A DNA stretch of 64,000 nucleotides from an uncultured Lachnospiraceae bacterium (GCA_946615865.1 CAMOIJ010000002.1:62001-126000); one strand, 5' to 3'. Numbered from the stretch's first letter, positions 18,384 to 27,755 are shown. Notes: a model not told the origin generated them from the letters alone. A program made the numbers and translations.

Positions 18384-19463
18384 ATGAAATTCTTAATGCC
18401 GACTCTTGTATATTCAGAAGAGAATTGTGTACTGAGCCACAGCGCTGAGCTCGCTTCTCTGGGAAGCCGCGCGCTGATCGTGACCGGAAAAAGCAGTGCC
18501 AGAAGATGCGGCGCTTTTGCGGATGTCACGGCTGCTCTTGATAAGCACGGCGTATCCTGGGTTGAATTCGCGGAAGTGGAGGAGAATCCTTCAGTGGAAA
18601 CGATCATGAGAGCCAGGCAGGTGGGCTGCAAGGTGAAGGCCGATTTCGTGATCGGCATCGGCGGCGGATCCCCCATGGACGCGGCGAAAGCGATCGCCCT
18701 GATGATCCGCCACCACGACCAGGACTGGGAGTATCTCTATGACAAAACAGCGGAGACCTCCACTTTGCCGATCGCCGAGATCCCTACCACAGCCGGAACC
18801 GGTTCGGAAGTCACAGCTGTCTCTGTTCTTACAAGGCACGACAAACACGTCAAGGGATCCATTCCCCACAAGATCTTTGCGGATCTTGCGCTGATCGACG
18901 GCAAGTATCTTTCCGGAATGCCGGAACAGATCCTCGCCAACACTACAATGGACGCTCTCTGCCATCTCTACGAGAGTTACATTCACTCAGCCGCGACAGA
19001 CTTCAGCAGAATGTGCGCGGAAGCAGGCATCAAAGTCTGGGCCCGCAGCAAGGATATAGTCCTGGGCAAAAGAGAGGCTTCCCCTGAGGACTATCAGAAT
19101 ATGATGAACGCCTCCTGTATGGCAGGCATGGCCATCGCGCACACCGCGACTTCTATGCCGCACGCCCTCAGCTACAGACTTACCTACAGCGCCCATATGG
19201 CTCACGGAAAGGCCTGCGGATACTTCCTTGCCGGCTATCTGAGGGAAGCGGATCCTGTGGAAGTAAACCATATTTTGTCCCTCGCCGGATTTAAGACAGT
19301 AGAGGAACTTGAGGAATACTATGTAGTGACCTGCGGAAGAGACGAGGTCCCTCTGGAGATCCTTGAGCAGTCGGTGGAAGAAGTGTTTGCCAATAAAGGC
19401 AAGTGCAAGCTCCCGCCTTTCCCCGTCTACGAAGCGGTCATCAGAAGAATTGCCGGAATCTGA
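18384..19463 (+). CDS. Iron-containing alcohol dehydrogenase family protein
   Basis: The 359-residue protein has the NAD(P)-binding GIGGGSPMDAAKAIAL, the family segment EIPTTAGTGSEVTAVSVL and metal-site His residues in MDALCHLYESYIH, SMPHALSYRL and AHMAHGKACGYF. Spacing of the last His motifs differs somewhat from the classic GMAHA...PHG pattern, so metal and substrate are uncertain; butanol or propanediol dehydrogenases and related enzymes are in this family. GGAGGTGATC before ATG 18384 is a strong ribosome site. It lies 17 bases after the CBS-ACT gene and ends at a clear terminator. Confidence 0.88.
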   Translation: MKFLMPTLVYSEENCVLSHSAELASLGSRALIVTGKSSARRCGAFADVTAALDKHGVSWVEFAEVEENPSVETIMRARQVGCKVKADFVIGIGGGSPMDAAKAIALMIRHHDQDWEYLYDKTAETSTLPIAEIPTTAGTGSEVTAVSVLTRHDKHVKGSIPHKIFADLALIDGKYLSGMPEQILANTTMDALCHLYESYIHSAATDFSRMCAEAGIKVWARSKDIVLGKREASPEDYQNMMNASCMAGMAIAHTATSMPHALSYRLTYSAHMAHGKACGYFLAGYLREADPVEVNHILSLAGFKTVEELEEYYVVTCGRDEVPLEILEQSVEEVFANKGKCKLPPFPVYEAVIRRIAGI

Positions 19464-19489
19464 AAGAACGGATATGATCATGACAATGA

Positions 19490-19524
19490 AAAAAGCCTTC
19501 ATCAGCAAGTGATGAAGGCTTTTT
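19490..19524 (+). terminator. Intrinsic terminator after the alcohol dehydrogenase gene
   Basis: AAAAAGCCTTCATCA (19490-19504) pairs perfectly with TGATGAAGGCTTTTT (19510-19524), loop GCAAG. The A-rich left arm means it can also serve the minus-strand tRNA-Trp transcript. Confidence 0.9.
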
Positions 19525-19530
19525 ATTGAG

Positions 19531-19601
19531 CAGGGGAAGAGGGATTCGAACCCCCATGAACGGTTTTGGAGACCGTGATACTGCCATTGTATGATTCCCC
19601 T
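19531..19601 (-). tRNA. tRNA-Trp (anticodon CCA)
   Basis: Read on the minus strand, the 71-base gene folds into a full cloverleaf: acceptor AGGGGAA/TTCCCCT, D arm ATAC/GTAT, anticodon stem ACGGT/ACCGT with loop CTCCAAA (anticodon CCA), and T arm GGGGG/CCCTC with loop TTCGAAT. The discriminator is G, as expected for Trp, and CCA is not encoded. The 335-base stretch between the alcohol dehydrogenase and purL holds this gene, a terminator and two divergent promoters; I see nothing else in it. Confidence 0.95.
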
Positions 19602-19642
19602 ATATACTTATAAACGGTTCTTTTTGTCCGTCAACATTTGAG

Positions 19643-19671
19643 AGTATAACACAACCTATTAGGATGTTCAA
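19643..19671 (-). promoter_or_regulatory. Promoter of tRNA-Trp
   Basis: On the minus strand TTGAAC (19671-19666) and TATACT (19648-19643) are exactly 17 bases apart, about 40 bases before the tRNA 5' end. Confidence 0.7.
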
Positions 19672-19736
19672 CTAAAATTTACGGAGAAGTAAATAAAATC
19701 ATTAGACATACCGTGTATGTACATTTTGAATTCGTA

Positions 19737-19745
19737 TGATATAAT
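19737..19745 (+). promoter_or_regulatory. Extended -10 promoter of purL
   Basis: TGATATAAT gives an extended -10 (TGN plus TATAAT at 19740-19745), without a good -35 at the right distance. It lies 55 bases before purL. I see no PurR box or purine riboswitch here. Confidence 0.5.
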
Positions 19746-19799
19746 TCCTTGAGACAATAATATAAATCACTTACCCCATAGGAGGAGAGAGCGCGATCT

Positions 19800-22700
19800 A
19801 TGAGTAAAGTCAGACGGATCTATGTTGAGAAGAAGGAGCCCTACGCGGTTGCGGCAAGACAGCTGAGGGATGACATCATCGGCTTTTTGGCAGTGAAAGG
19901 GCTTACCGGTGTTCGGAAACTGATCCGATACGATGTGGAGAATGTCTCCGATGAAGTTTTTGAAACCGCGTGCAGGACAGTCTTTTCAGAGCCGCCCGTG
20001 GATATTCTTTACAGAGAAACAATCGATGTTCCCGCGAACGGGCATGTTTTCAGTGTTGAAGCCCTTCCCGGACAATTTGACCAGAGAGCGGACAGCGCGG
20101 TCCAGTGCGTCCAGTTTCTAAATGAAAACGAACAGCCTGTGATCAGGACGGCGGAGACATATATTCTTCTCGGTGATATCACTGATGAGGAACTTGAGAG
20201 GATCAAGCATTACTGCATCAATCCTGTCGACTCCCGGGAGACCGGTATGGAGAAGCCCGAAACGCTTCAGATGGATTACCCGGAAGCGGAGGATGTCAGG
20301 GTCATGACCGGAATGATCAGTATGAACGAGACAGATCTTATGGATCTGTACGCTTCACTGGGACTTGCGATGACTCCCAACGACTTTAAGTTCATCCAGG
20401 ACTATTTTGCCGGCACTGAGCACAGAGATCCCACTATCACTGAGATCCGTGTTCTGGACACCTACTGGTCGGATCACTGCCGCCACACCACCTTCTCCAC
20501 GGAACTTCAGGATGTGGAATTTGAGGACGGCTACTACAGGGACATCATCGAGCCCACTTATTTCAGTTATCTCGACACCAGAGAAGAGTTTTATAAAGAC
20601 AGAGACGACAAATATGTCTGCCTGATGGATCTCGCCATCATGGGAATGAAAAAGCTCAAGGCAGACGGCAAGCTTAACGATCAGGAAGAATCTGACGAGA
20701 ATAACGCCTGCTCTGTTGTTGTACCCGTGGAAGTTGACTATGGAAACGGGCCCGAGACGGAGGAATGGCTTGTCTTCTTTAAAAACGAGACGCACAATCA
20801 TCCCACGGAGATCGAGCCTTTCGGCGGCGCAGCTACCTGCCTTGGCGGAGCGATCCGCGACCCGCTCTCCGGAAGAGGCTATGTATATCAGGCAATGCGC
20901 GTGACCGGCGCGGCAGATCCCACAGTTCCCGTATCCGAGACTCTTGAGAACAAACTTCCCCAGAAGAAGCTTGTCACAGGTGCCGCAAAGGGCTACTCCA
21001 GCTATGGAAACCAGATCGGCCTTGCGACGGGACTTGTAAAAGAGATCTACCATCCCGGCTATGTCGCAAAGAGAATGGAGATCGGCGCTGTCATGGGCGC
21101 TGCGGCGCGCAGAAATGTTAAGCGTGAGAACAGCGATCCCGGCGATATCATCATCCTGCTCGGCGGCCGCACGGGTCGCGACGGAATGGGCGGCGCTACC
21201 GGCTCCTCCAAGGCGCACAACGACCAGTCCCTTACAGACTGCGGAGCTGAGGTCCAGAAGGGTAACGCCCCTACTGAGAGAAAGCTCCAGCGACTTTTCA
21301 GAAGGCCTGAAGTCTCAAGCATAATCAAGAAATGCAACGACTTCGGAGCAGGCGGAGTATCCGTAGCAATCGGTGAACTGGCAGACGGCCTTAAAGTCAA
21401 TCTCGACCTTGTTCCCAAGAAATATGAAGGTCTGGACGGAACAGAACTTGCCATCTCCGAATCCCAGGAGAGAATGGCCGTAGTGGTCGCGCCTGAAGAT
21501 AAGGAACAGTTCCTTGCTTACGCGGCGGAAGAGAACCTCGAGGCTACTCCAGTCGCTGTAGTCACGAAAGAGCCCAGGCTTGTGCTCAACTGGAGAGGCA
21601 GGCCCGTCGTGGATATTTCAAGGGCTTTCCTTGACACGAACGGCGCGCATCAGGCTACTGATGTAAAAGTTCTCATGCCCTCTGAGAAGGACAATTATCT
21701 CAATAAATTCGCGTGTGAAGGCGTGCGGGAAGCATTTGGCGACCGCAGAAACCGCGATATGACCGGTGAGGACTTCGTAAAAGCCATGAAGAGTTCTCTC
21801 GCGGATCTCAACGTGTGCTCTCAGAAGGGCCTCGTTGAAATGTTCGACGCCTCCATCGGAGCCGGTACAGTGGATATGCCTTACGGCGGAAAGTATCAGC
21901 TTACCGAGACCCAGACGATGATCGCCAAACTCCCTGTTCTTGGCGGCAAGACCGATACAGTGACTATGATGAGCTATGGATTTGATCCGTATCTCAGTTC
22001 CTGGAGCCCCTATCACGGAGCAGTTTACGCCGTGACGGAGTCTGTCGCCAAAGTAGTGGCGGCCGGCGGTGATCTCACTAAGCTCCACCTCACTTTCCAG
22101 GAATATTTTGGCAGGATGTCCAAGGATCCTGCCCGCTGGAGCCAGCCTTTCTCCGCTCTTCTTGGCGCCTATGACGCGCAGCTCGGATTCGGGATCGGCA
22201 GTATCGGCGGCAAGGACAGTATGTCCGGAACCTTCAATGACATCGACGTGCCTCCGACACTGGTATCTTTTGCCGTAGACGTGGCTGAGATAGGCGACGT
22301 GATCACTCCCGAGCTCAAGAAAGCCGGCGATAAGCTTGTGCAGATCGATATCGAGAGAGATGAATACGACATTCCGGTATACACGGATGTCTGTGAGATC
22401 TACGGGAAGGTCACCGAGCTCATGAGAGAGGGCAAAGTGAAAGCCGCATATGCTGTAGACTGTTACGGCGCGGCTCCCGCAGCCGCCAAGATGGCGTTCG
22501 GCAACGGATTCGGCGTCGCTTTCACAGACGAAGTTCCCCTCAAGCACCTGTTCAGGAACAGGATCGGCGACCTGATCATTGAGATGGAGCCCGGCTGCGA
22601 GCAGATCCTCGAGGATCGCATCCCGGACAACTATACAGTGATAGGCACTGTCAAAGAAAGCGGCAGCGGCGCAGCCTTTACATGGCGCGGCGCGGCAGTT

Positions 22701-23636
22701 TCCATGAATGACGCGGTTAAGACATGGAAGGCTCCTTTGGAAAAGGTATTTCCCACTAAGGCGTCTACGGATACATCTGTGATCGACACACCGATCTATG
22801 ATAAGGGCAGCATCGCTGTATGCAGCCATAAGATCGCGCAGCCCACGGTCTTCATCCCGGTATTCCCCGGAACGAACTGTGAATATGATACTGCGGCAGC
22901 TTTCGAAGCGGCCGGAGCAAAGACGATCACAAGAGTATTCACGAACCTCAGTCCTCTGGATATCAGGGAGAGTGTCAGCGCATACGCAAAGGCTATAGAT
23001 GAAGCCCAGATCATCATGTTTCCGGGCGGTTTCTCCGCAGGCGACGAACCTGATGGAAGCGCCAAATTCTTTGCGACCGCATTCAGAAATGCAGTCATCG
23101 AGGACGCGGTGGGAGACCTCTTAAACAAGAGAGACGGACTGATCCTCGGAATCTGCAACGGCTTCCAGGCCCTTATAAAGCTCGGTCTGGTTCCGAACGG
23201 CAGGATCACGGGACAGAACGATAATTCACCTACACTGACTTACAACACGATCGGCCGCCATATTTCCAAGATGGCGTACACCAAGGTCGTGACCAATAAG
23301 TCCCCCTGGCTTTCCGGCGCACAGCTCGGCGGCGTGTACACCAATCCCGCTTCCCATGGAGAGGGCAGGTTCGTGGCGCCTAAGGAGTGGATCGACAGAC
23401 TCTTTGAAAACGGCCAGGTAGCTACGCAGTACTGCGATCCTGACGGCAATATTTCCATGGACGAGGAGTGGAACATCAACGGTTCCTATGCTGCGATCGA
23501 AGGTATTACCTCTCCTGACGGCAGAATCCTCGGCAAGATGGCGCACTGCGAGAGAAAGGGAAGAGGCGTCAACCTCAATATTTACGGAGAACAGGATCTC
23601 CGGCTATTTGAGAGCGGCGTTCGCTATTTTAAATAA
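19800..23636 (+). CDS. purL: Phosphoribosylformylglycinamidine synthase, one-piece form
   Basis: The enzyme turns FGAR into FGAM with glutamine and ATP. At 1278 residues it holds the synthetase and the glutaminase in one chain, unlike the split PurS-PurQ-PurL of Bacillus. The synthetase part shows DHCRHTTFSTEL, NETHNHPTEIEPFGGAATC and GGRTGRDGMGGATGSS. The C-terminal glutamine amidotransferase begins at about 1015 (VFPGTNCEYDTAA), with nucleophile Cys 1119 (GICNGFQ) and His 1249/Glu 1251 in MAHCERKG, where most homologues have HPE. It resembles the Gram-positive single-chain clade. It stands alone, away from purEMND, behind its own promoter. GGAGGAGAG lies about ten bases before the ATG. Confidence 0.96.
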   Translation: MSKVRRIYVEKKEPYAVAARQLRDDIIGFLAVKGLTGVRKLIRYDVENVSDEVFETACRTVFSEPPVDILYRETIDVPANGHVFSVEALPGQFDQRADSAVQCVQFLNENEQPVIRTAETYILLGDITDEELERIKHYCINPVDSRETGMEKPETLQMDYPEAEDVRVMTGMISMNETDLMDLYASLGLAMTPNDFKFIQDYFAGTEHRDPTITEIRVLDTYWSDHCRHTTFSTELQDVEFEDGYYRDIIEPTYFSYLDTREEFYKDRDDKYVCLMDLAIMGMKKLKADGKLNDQEESDENNACSVVVPVEVDYGNGPETEEWLVFFKNETHNHPTEIEPFGGAATCLGGAIRDPLSGRGYVYQAMRVTGAADPTVPVSETLENKLPQKKLVTGAAKGYSSYGNQIGLATGLVKEIYHPGYVAKRMEIGAVMGAAARRNVKRENSDPGDIIILLGGRTGRDGMGGATGSSKAHNDQSLTDCGAEVQKGNAPTERKLQRLFRRPEVSSIIKKCNDFGAGGVSVAIGELADGLKVNLDLVPKKYEGLDGTELAISESQERMAVVVAPEDKEQFLAYAAEENLEATPVAVVTKEPRLVLNWRGRPVVDISRAFLDTNGAHQATDVKVLMPSEKDNYLNKFACEGVREAFGDRRNRDMTGEDFVKAMKSSLADLNVCSQKGLVEMFDASIGAGTVDMPYGGKYQLTETQTMIAKLPVLGGKTDTVTMMSYGFDPYLSSWSPYHGAVYAVTESVAKVVAAGGDLTKLHLTFQEYFGRMSKDPARWSQPFSALLGAYDAQLGFGIGSIGGKDSMSGTFNDIDVPPTLVSFAVDVAEIGDVITPELKKAGDKLVQIDIERDEYDIPVYTDVCEIYGKVTELMREGKVKAAYAVDCYGAAPAAAKMAFGNGFGVAFTDEVPLKHLFRNRIGDLIIEMEPGCEQILEDRIPDNYTVIGTVKESGSGAAFTWRGAAVSMNDAVKTWKAPLEKVFPTKASTDTSVIDTPIYDKGSIAVCSHKIAQPTVFIPVFPGTNCEYDTAAAFEAAGAKTITRVFTNLSPLDIRESVSAYAKAIDEAQIIMFPGGFSAGDEPDGSAKFFATAFRNAVIEDAVGDLLNKRDGLILGICNGFQALIKLGLVPNGRITGQNDNSPTLTYNTIGRHISKMAYTKVVTNKSPWLSGAQLGGVYTNPASHGEGRFVAPKEWIDRLFENGQVATQYCDPDGNISMDEEWNINGSYAAIEGITSPDGRILGKMAHCERKGRGVNLNIYGEQDLRLFESGVRYFK

Positions 23637-23652
23637 TCGATGTGAAATTTGG

Positions 23653-23685
23653 GGAGTATGTGCGGTTTTTTGCCGCGCATACTCC
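23653..23685 (+). terminator. Strong hairpin after purL
   Basis: GGAGTATGTGCGG (23653-23665) pairs with CCGCGCATACTCC (23673-23685) with one T-G wobble, loop of T's. No T-tract follows, so it is either an inefficient terminator or an RNA-stabilising 3' hairpin. Confidence 0.5.
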
Positions 23686-23745
23686 GTGTTATGAACCGCG
23701 GCATTAAAAACCGCGCTGCCGGGTCAAAAGAGAGACAAAACGCCA

Positions 23746-24420
23746 ATGAATCCCAATTACAGCAGGATCCTGGAAAAGGAAATACAGAAGATCGACGAAA
23801 GCGGCGTTAAACCAGCGCTTCTGCTGCACAGCTGCTGCGCGCCCTGTTCCAGTTATGTTATGGAATACCTGAGGGAACATTTCAGGATCACTGTCTTTTA
23901 TTACAATCCGAATATTACTTCTGAAGAAGAATACAGTTACAGACTGTCGGAAGAAAAGCGTCTGATAGGAGAGTATAACCGGCAGGTAGAGGCACAGGAC
24001 TTCGAGGGAATGAACTCCACTGAAGCGGCGGAGAAGATCGATATCCTCGAGTGTCCTTACGACCCGGAGAATTACCTTGAAGCAGTTAAGGGATATGAGG
24101 AATGTCCTGAAGGCGGAGAGCGGTGCGGGATCTGCTTTGAGATGAGACTGAGAAAGACTGCGCAGGCAGCGCGGGAAGGCGGATTTGACTGCTTTACCAC
24201 GACTCTGACCATCAGCCCGCTCAAGAACGCGGCGATACTGAACGAGATCGGAGAGAGAGTCGGCGCGGAATACGGAGTGGACTTCCTTCCTTCCGATTTT
24301 AAGAAAAAGAACGGTTACAAGAGATCCATTGAGCTGTCCAGGCAGTTCAGCCTCTACAGACAGAATTTCTGCGGATGCGCGTTTTCCAAAAGAGATGCGC
24401 AAAAGAGAGAAGAGAAATAA
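23746..24420 (+). CDS. queH: Epoxyqueuosine reductase QueH
   Basis: QueH carries out the last step of queuosine synthesis, reducing epoxyqueuosine in tRNA, and replaces the unrelated QueG. The 224-residue protein has the family's cysteine motifs: HSCCAPCSSY near 27, CGICFEMRL in the middle and CGCAFSKRD near the C-terminus, fitting an iron-sulfur enzyme. Only a weak ribosome site (GAGAGA) precedes ATG 23746. The partner tgt lies 38 kb downstream in the same window; preQ1 synthesis genes are not seen. Confidence 0.92.
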   Translation: MNPNYSRILEKEIQKIDESGVKPALLLHSCCAPCSSYVMEYLREHFRITVFYYNPNITSEEEYSYRLSEEKRLIGEYNRQVEAQDFEGMNSTEAAEKIDILECPYDPENYLEAVKGYEECPEGGERCGICFEMRLRKTAQAAREGGFDCFTTTLTISPLKNAAILNEIGERVGAEYGVDFLPSDFKKKNGYKRSIELSRQFSLYRQNFCGCAFSKRDAQKREEK

Positions 24421-24442
24421 CAGCATAGACAAGGAGTATACA

Positions 24443-26212
24443 GTGGAAAAATTTCTGAATCTGATCTCCGCCGAGATGGCGGGTGCTTTCGATGCGGCAG
24501 GGTATGACAGCGAACTTGGCAAGGTCACTGTCTCAAACCGCCCTGATCTGTGTGAATACCAGTGCAACGGCGCAATGGCCGGCGCCAAAAGATACCATAA
24601 GGCGCCGATCATGATCGCGAACGACGTGGCGGCGAAGCTTCAGGACTCGAAAGTGTTCTCATCGGCGGAAGCTGTAAAGCCGGGTTTTCTTAACCTGAAG
24701 ATCCGGGAGGACTTTATCAGCGACTACCTGGGTAAGATGAGCCGCGCGGAAAAGTTCGGCCTTGAGACGCCCGAAAAGCCCGCCTCCATCATTCTCGATT
24801 ACGGCGGCCCCAACGTTGCCAAACCTCTTCACGTAGGGCACCTCAGAAGCGCCGTTATCGGAGAGGCTGTAAAGAGGATCGCCAGGTATCACGGTGAAAA
24901 AGTTATCGGCGATATCCATCTCGGAGACTGGGGACTTCAGATGGGCCTTGTGATCACAGAGGTTTCTAAGAGACAGCCGGATCTGTGCTATTTTGACCCT
25001 TCTTATGAGGGGGAATATCCTGAAGAGGCACCTTTCACGGTCACTGAACTTGAAGAAATCTATCCCACGGCAAGTAAGAAATCAAAAGAAGATCCGGAGT
25101 ACTATGCCGAGGCGATGGCCAACACCCACCGGCTTCAGGAAGGCGACCGGGGCCTGCGCGCTCTGTGGAATAAGATCATTGAGGTCTCCGTTGCCGACAT
25201 GAAGAAGAACTACGCCAACCTGGACGTCGATTTTGACCTCTGGTGGGGAGAATCCACAGTTCACGACACGATTCCCGGCATGGTCGCCGATATGAAGGAA
25301 AAAGGCCTGGCTTACGAGTCAAACGGCGCTCTCGTTGTCGATGTAGCTAAGGAGAGCGATACCAAGGAGATCCCTCCCTGCATCATCCTCAAGTCCGACG
25401 GCGCCGCGCTCTATACGACCACAGACCTTGCGACGATCAGCGAGAGAGAGAGGCTCTATCACCCGGACGAGATCATTTATATCACGGACAAGCGCCAGGA
25501 GCTTCACTTCCAGCAGGTTTTCAGGACTGCCAGAAAGTGCGGGCTGGTGCCTGAGAGTACAGAGCTTCGCCATATCGGTTTCGGCACTATGAACGGCAAA
25601 GACGGCAAGCCTTTCAAGACGAGAGACGGCGGCGTCATGAAACTTTCAGATCTGATCAGCGACATCAACGAGGAGATGAGGGGCAAAATAGCGTCGAATC
25701 CCGAGATCGGACCCGAGGAAGCTGAGAAGACGGCTAAACAGGTCGCTCTCGCCGCCCTGAAATACGGAGATCTTTCCAATCAGGCCTCGAAGGACTATAT
25801 TTTCGATATCGAGAGATTCACTTCCTTCGAGGGAGACACAGGTCCTTATATCCTGTACACCATCGTAAGGATCAAATCCATTCTCGGCAAGTATGCCGCG
25901 GCAGGCGGAAGAGACCTGTCTGATCTCAGGATCGGCCTGGCGCAGAGCAAAGCCGAGAAGGATCTTATGGCGGACCTGGCGGCATTTGGCGCGATGATGG
26001 ACAATGCGTATGCAGAGATCGCGCCTCACAGAATCTGTGCGTATATTTATCAGCTGTCAAATGACTTCAACAGTTTCTATCACTCCACAAAGATTCTCTC
26101 CGAGCAGGACACGCAGAAAAAGGAAAGCTGGATCGCGCTCTTAAAGCTTACTCTTGACATTCTCAGCACATGCATCGATGTTCTGGGATTCTCAGCGCCT
26201 GAGAGAATGTAA
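24443..26212 (+). CDS. argS: Arginyl-tRNA synthetase
   Basis: ArgS charges tRNA-Arg. The class I signature HVGH is at 130-133 (GGPNVAKPLHVGHLRSAVIG); the KMSKS loop is degenerate (KTRDGGVMKLSDL), as is normal for many ArgRS. The C-terminal anticodon-binding DALR domain starts near 475 (DTGPYILYTIVRIKSIL). I choose GTG 24443 because AAGGAG (24431-24436) stands six bases upstream; a longer frame open to 24329 runs back into queH with no ribosome site. The resulting 589 residues match the family. The gap to queH is 22 bases. Confidence 0.95.
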   Translation: MEKFLNLISAEMAGAFDAAGYDSELGKVTVSNRPDLCEYQCNGAMAGAKRYHKAPIMIANDVAAKLQDSKVFSSAEAVKPGFLNLKIREDFISDYLGKMSRAEKFGLETPEKPASIILDYGGPNVAKPLHVGHLRSAVIGEAVKRIARYHGEKVIGDIHLGDWGLQMGLVITEVSKRQPDLCYFDPSYEGEYPEEAPFTVTELEEIYPTASKKSKEDPEYYAEAMANTHRLQEGDRGLRALWNKIIEVSVADMKKNYANLDVDFDLWWGESTVHDTIPGMVADMKEKGLAYESNGALVVDVAKESDTKEIPPCIILKSDGAALYTTTDLATISERERLYHPDEIIYITDKRQELHFQQVFRTARKCGLVPESTELRHIGFGTMNGKDGKPFKTRDGGVMKLSDLISDINEEMRGKIASNPEIGPEEAEKTAKQVALAALKYGDLSNQASKDYIFDIERFTSFEGDTGPYILYTIVRIKSILGKYAAAGGRDLSDLRIGLAQSKAEKDLMADLAAFGAMMDNAYAEIAPHRICAYIYQLSNDFNSFYHSTKILSEQDTQKKESWIALLKLTLDILSTCIDVLGFSAPERM

Positions 26213-26313
26213 GCGGCGCTCCGTCGTCTATTGACGATTTACAGAAGCTGTAAAAAGTGCTATGGTGATAGGGATATTATAGTTTTTTGCATAGAAACAA
26301 ATGGGGTTTCGTT

Positions 26314-26808
26314 ATGGCTTCTGGAAAAGTAATGATCTTTATGGGGGATGGATACGGAAAGTCTGCGGCTTCGCTCGGAATCGCTATGAAAAGGGCTTCG
26401 GAGGGAGACAGTATCGTCATCATCCAGTTCCTCAAGGGAAAGGGGATCACAGACAGTCCTTTCACCAAAAGACTTGAGCCGGAGATCAAGATCTTCCGAT
26501 TTGAAAAATCGGAGATAGATTACATGGAGCGTACCGAGGAAGAGCAGGAAGAGGCCGCGGTCAATATCCGCAACGGCCTGAATTTTGCCAGGAAAGTGCT
26601 CACCACAGGCGAATGCAATCTCCTGGTCCTCGATGAAGTGCTCGAAGTCGTCAACAAGAAAATCATTTCGGTGGATGATCTGAGGGAACTCGTGGAATCC
26701 CGCGCGGATACGGATATCATCATTACCGGAAGCGAGATGAATGTGGAGGTCTGCAAATTTGCTGACAAGATCTCCGAGATAGGGAACATGCAGTTCAAGA
26801 ATTTCTGA
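26314..26808 (+). CDS. CobO/BtuR-like P-loop protein, putative corrinoid adenosyltransferase
   Basis: The 164-residue protein matches the CobO/BtuR fold: N-terminal P-loop GDGYGKSAASLG (from residue 11), VIIQFLKGKG, LLVLDEVLEVVNKK and the C-terminal IIITGSEMNVEVCKFADKISE. CobO enzymes adenosylate cob(I)alamin. The canonical P-loop there is GxGKGKTTAA; here it is GDGYGKSAAS, so activity or substrate may differ. The start is ATG 26314 with GGGG nine bases upstream. No other cobalamin gene is near; neighbours are argS and dapA. Confidence 0.75.
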   Translation: MASGKVMIFMGDGYGKSAASLGIAMKRASEGDSIVIIQFLKGKGITDSPFTKRLEPEIKIFRFEKSEIDYMERTEEEQEEAAVNIRNGLNFARKVLTTGECNLLVLDEVLEVVNKKIISVDDLRELVESRADTDIIITGSEMNVEVCKFADKISEIGNMQFKNF

Positions 26809-26849
26809 TTGACTGCGCGCCGCGGGGCGCCGGTAGGAAGGATGGGAAA

Positions 26850-27740
26850 ATGGCAGTTTTTAAAGGATCTGCAGTAGCAATTGTGACGCCCTTTAAGGAG
26901 ACGGATGAGTCCGTCAACTACGAGGCCTTTGCCGATATCATCGATTATCAGATCGACAACGGGACGGACGCGATCGTTGTCTGCGGCTCTACCGGAGAAG
27001 CGGCCACGATGTCAGAGCAGGAGCATCTCGATGTCTGCAAGTTCTGTATTGAACACACAAAGGGAAGAGTTCCCGTGATCGCAGGCACCGGCTCCAACAG
27101 GACCCTGACCGCAATGCAACTCTCAAAGGAAGTCGCCTCTTACGGAGCAGACGGCCTGCTCCTCATTTCCCCTTACTACAACAAGGGAACCCAGGACGGC
27201 GTTTACAAGCACTTTAAGATGGTCGCGGATGAAGTGCCCGGCACTCCCGTTATCCTTTACAATGTGCCCAGCCGCACCGGCGGAAATGTTCTGCCCCAGA
27301 CAGTAGCGAGACTTGTCAAAGATGTTCCCAACATCGTCGGTATCAAGGAAGCCAGCGGCGACATCAGCCAGATCGTCAAACTCATGACCCTCTGCGACGG
27401 AAACATCGATCTCTATTCAGGCAACGACGACCAGGTCGTTCCGCTTCTCTCGATGGGCGGGCTCGGCGTGATCTCTGTCGTAGCAAACGTAGCTCCCAAG
27501 GCAATGCATGATCTGTGCCGGAAGTTCTTTGACGGAGACGTCAAGGGCGCCGCAAAGCTCCAGATGGACACTCATGAGCTGTTCGAGGCTCTGTTCTGCG
27601 AAGTCAACCCGATTCCCGTCAAGAAAGCTGTAAACCTTATGGGCCAGAACGCCGGACCTCTTCGCATGCCTCTTACGGAAATGACGCCCGCAAATACAGA
27701 GAGACTTCGCAAGGCAATGCAGAATTTCGGACTTATCTGA
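26850..27740 (+). CDS. dapA: 4-hydroxy-tetrahydrodipicolinate synthase
   Basis: DapA condenses pyruvate with aspartate semialdehyde, the first step of the lysine/DAP branch. The 296-residue TIM barrel has CGSTGEAATMS, Tyr 137 in YNVPSRTG and the Schiff-base Lys 166 in VGIKEASGD. It starts 42 bases after the CobO-like gene with AGGAAGG in front, and ends 15 bases before dapB. The two make a small lysine/cell-wall operon. Confidence 0.96.
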   Translation: MAVFKGSAVAIVTPFKETDESVNYEAFADIIDYQIDNGTDAIVVCGSTGEAATMSEQEHLDVCKFCIEHTKGRVPVIAGTGSNRTLTAMQLSKEVASYGADGLLLISPYYNKGTQDGVYKHFKMVADEVPGTPVILYNVPSRTGGNVLPQTVARLVKDVPNIVGIKEASGDISQIVKLMTLCDGNIDLYSGNDDQVVPLLSMGGLGVISVVANVAPKAMHDLCRKFFDGDVKGAAKLQMDTHELFEALFCEVNPIPVKKAVNLMGQNAGPLRMPLTEMTPANTERLRKAMQNFGLI

Positions 27741-27755
27741 TTAGGGGGAGAAAGA

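Noticed and set aside
19531-19601. Integration site (att) at tRNA-Trp
   Set aside because: tRNA genes often host islands, but no integrase or repeat of the tRNA 3' end is found on either side.
21618-22829. 403-codon open frame on the minus strand inside purL
   Set aside because: It lies fully inside purL and its translation is rich in Cys, His and Arg without any motif.
24329-24442. Longer N-terminus for argS overlapping queH
   Set aside because: No ribosome site there, and the extra residues do not resemble ArgRS; GTG 24443 has AAGGAG in place.
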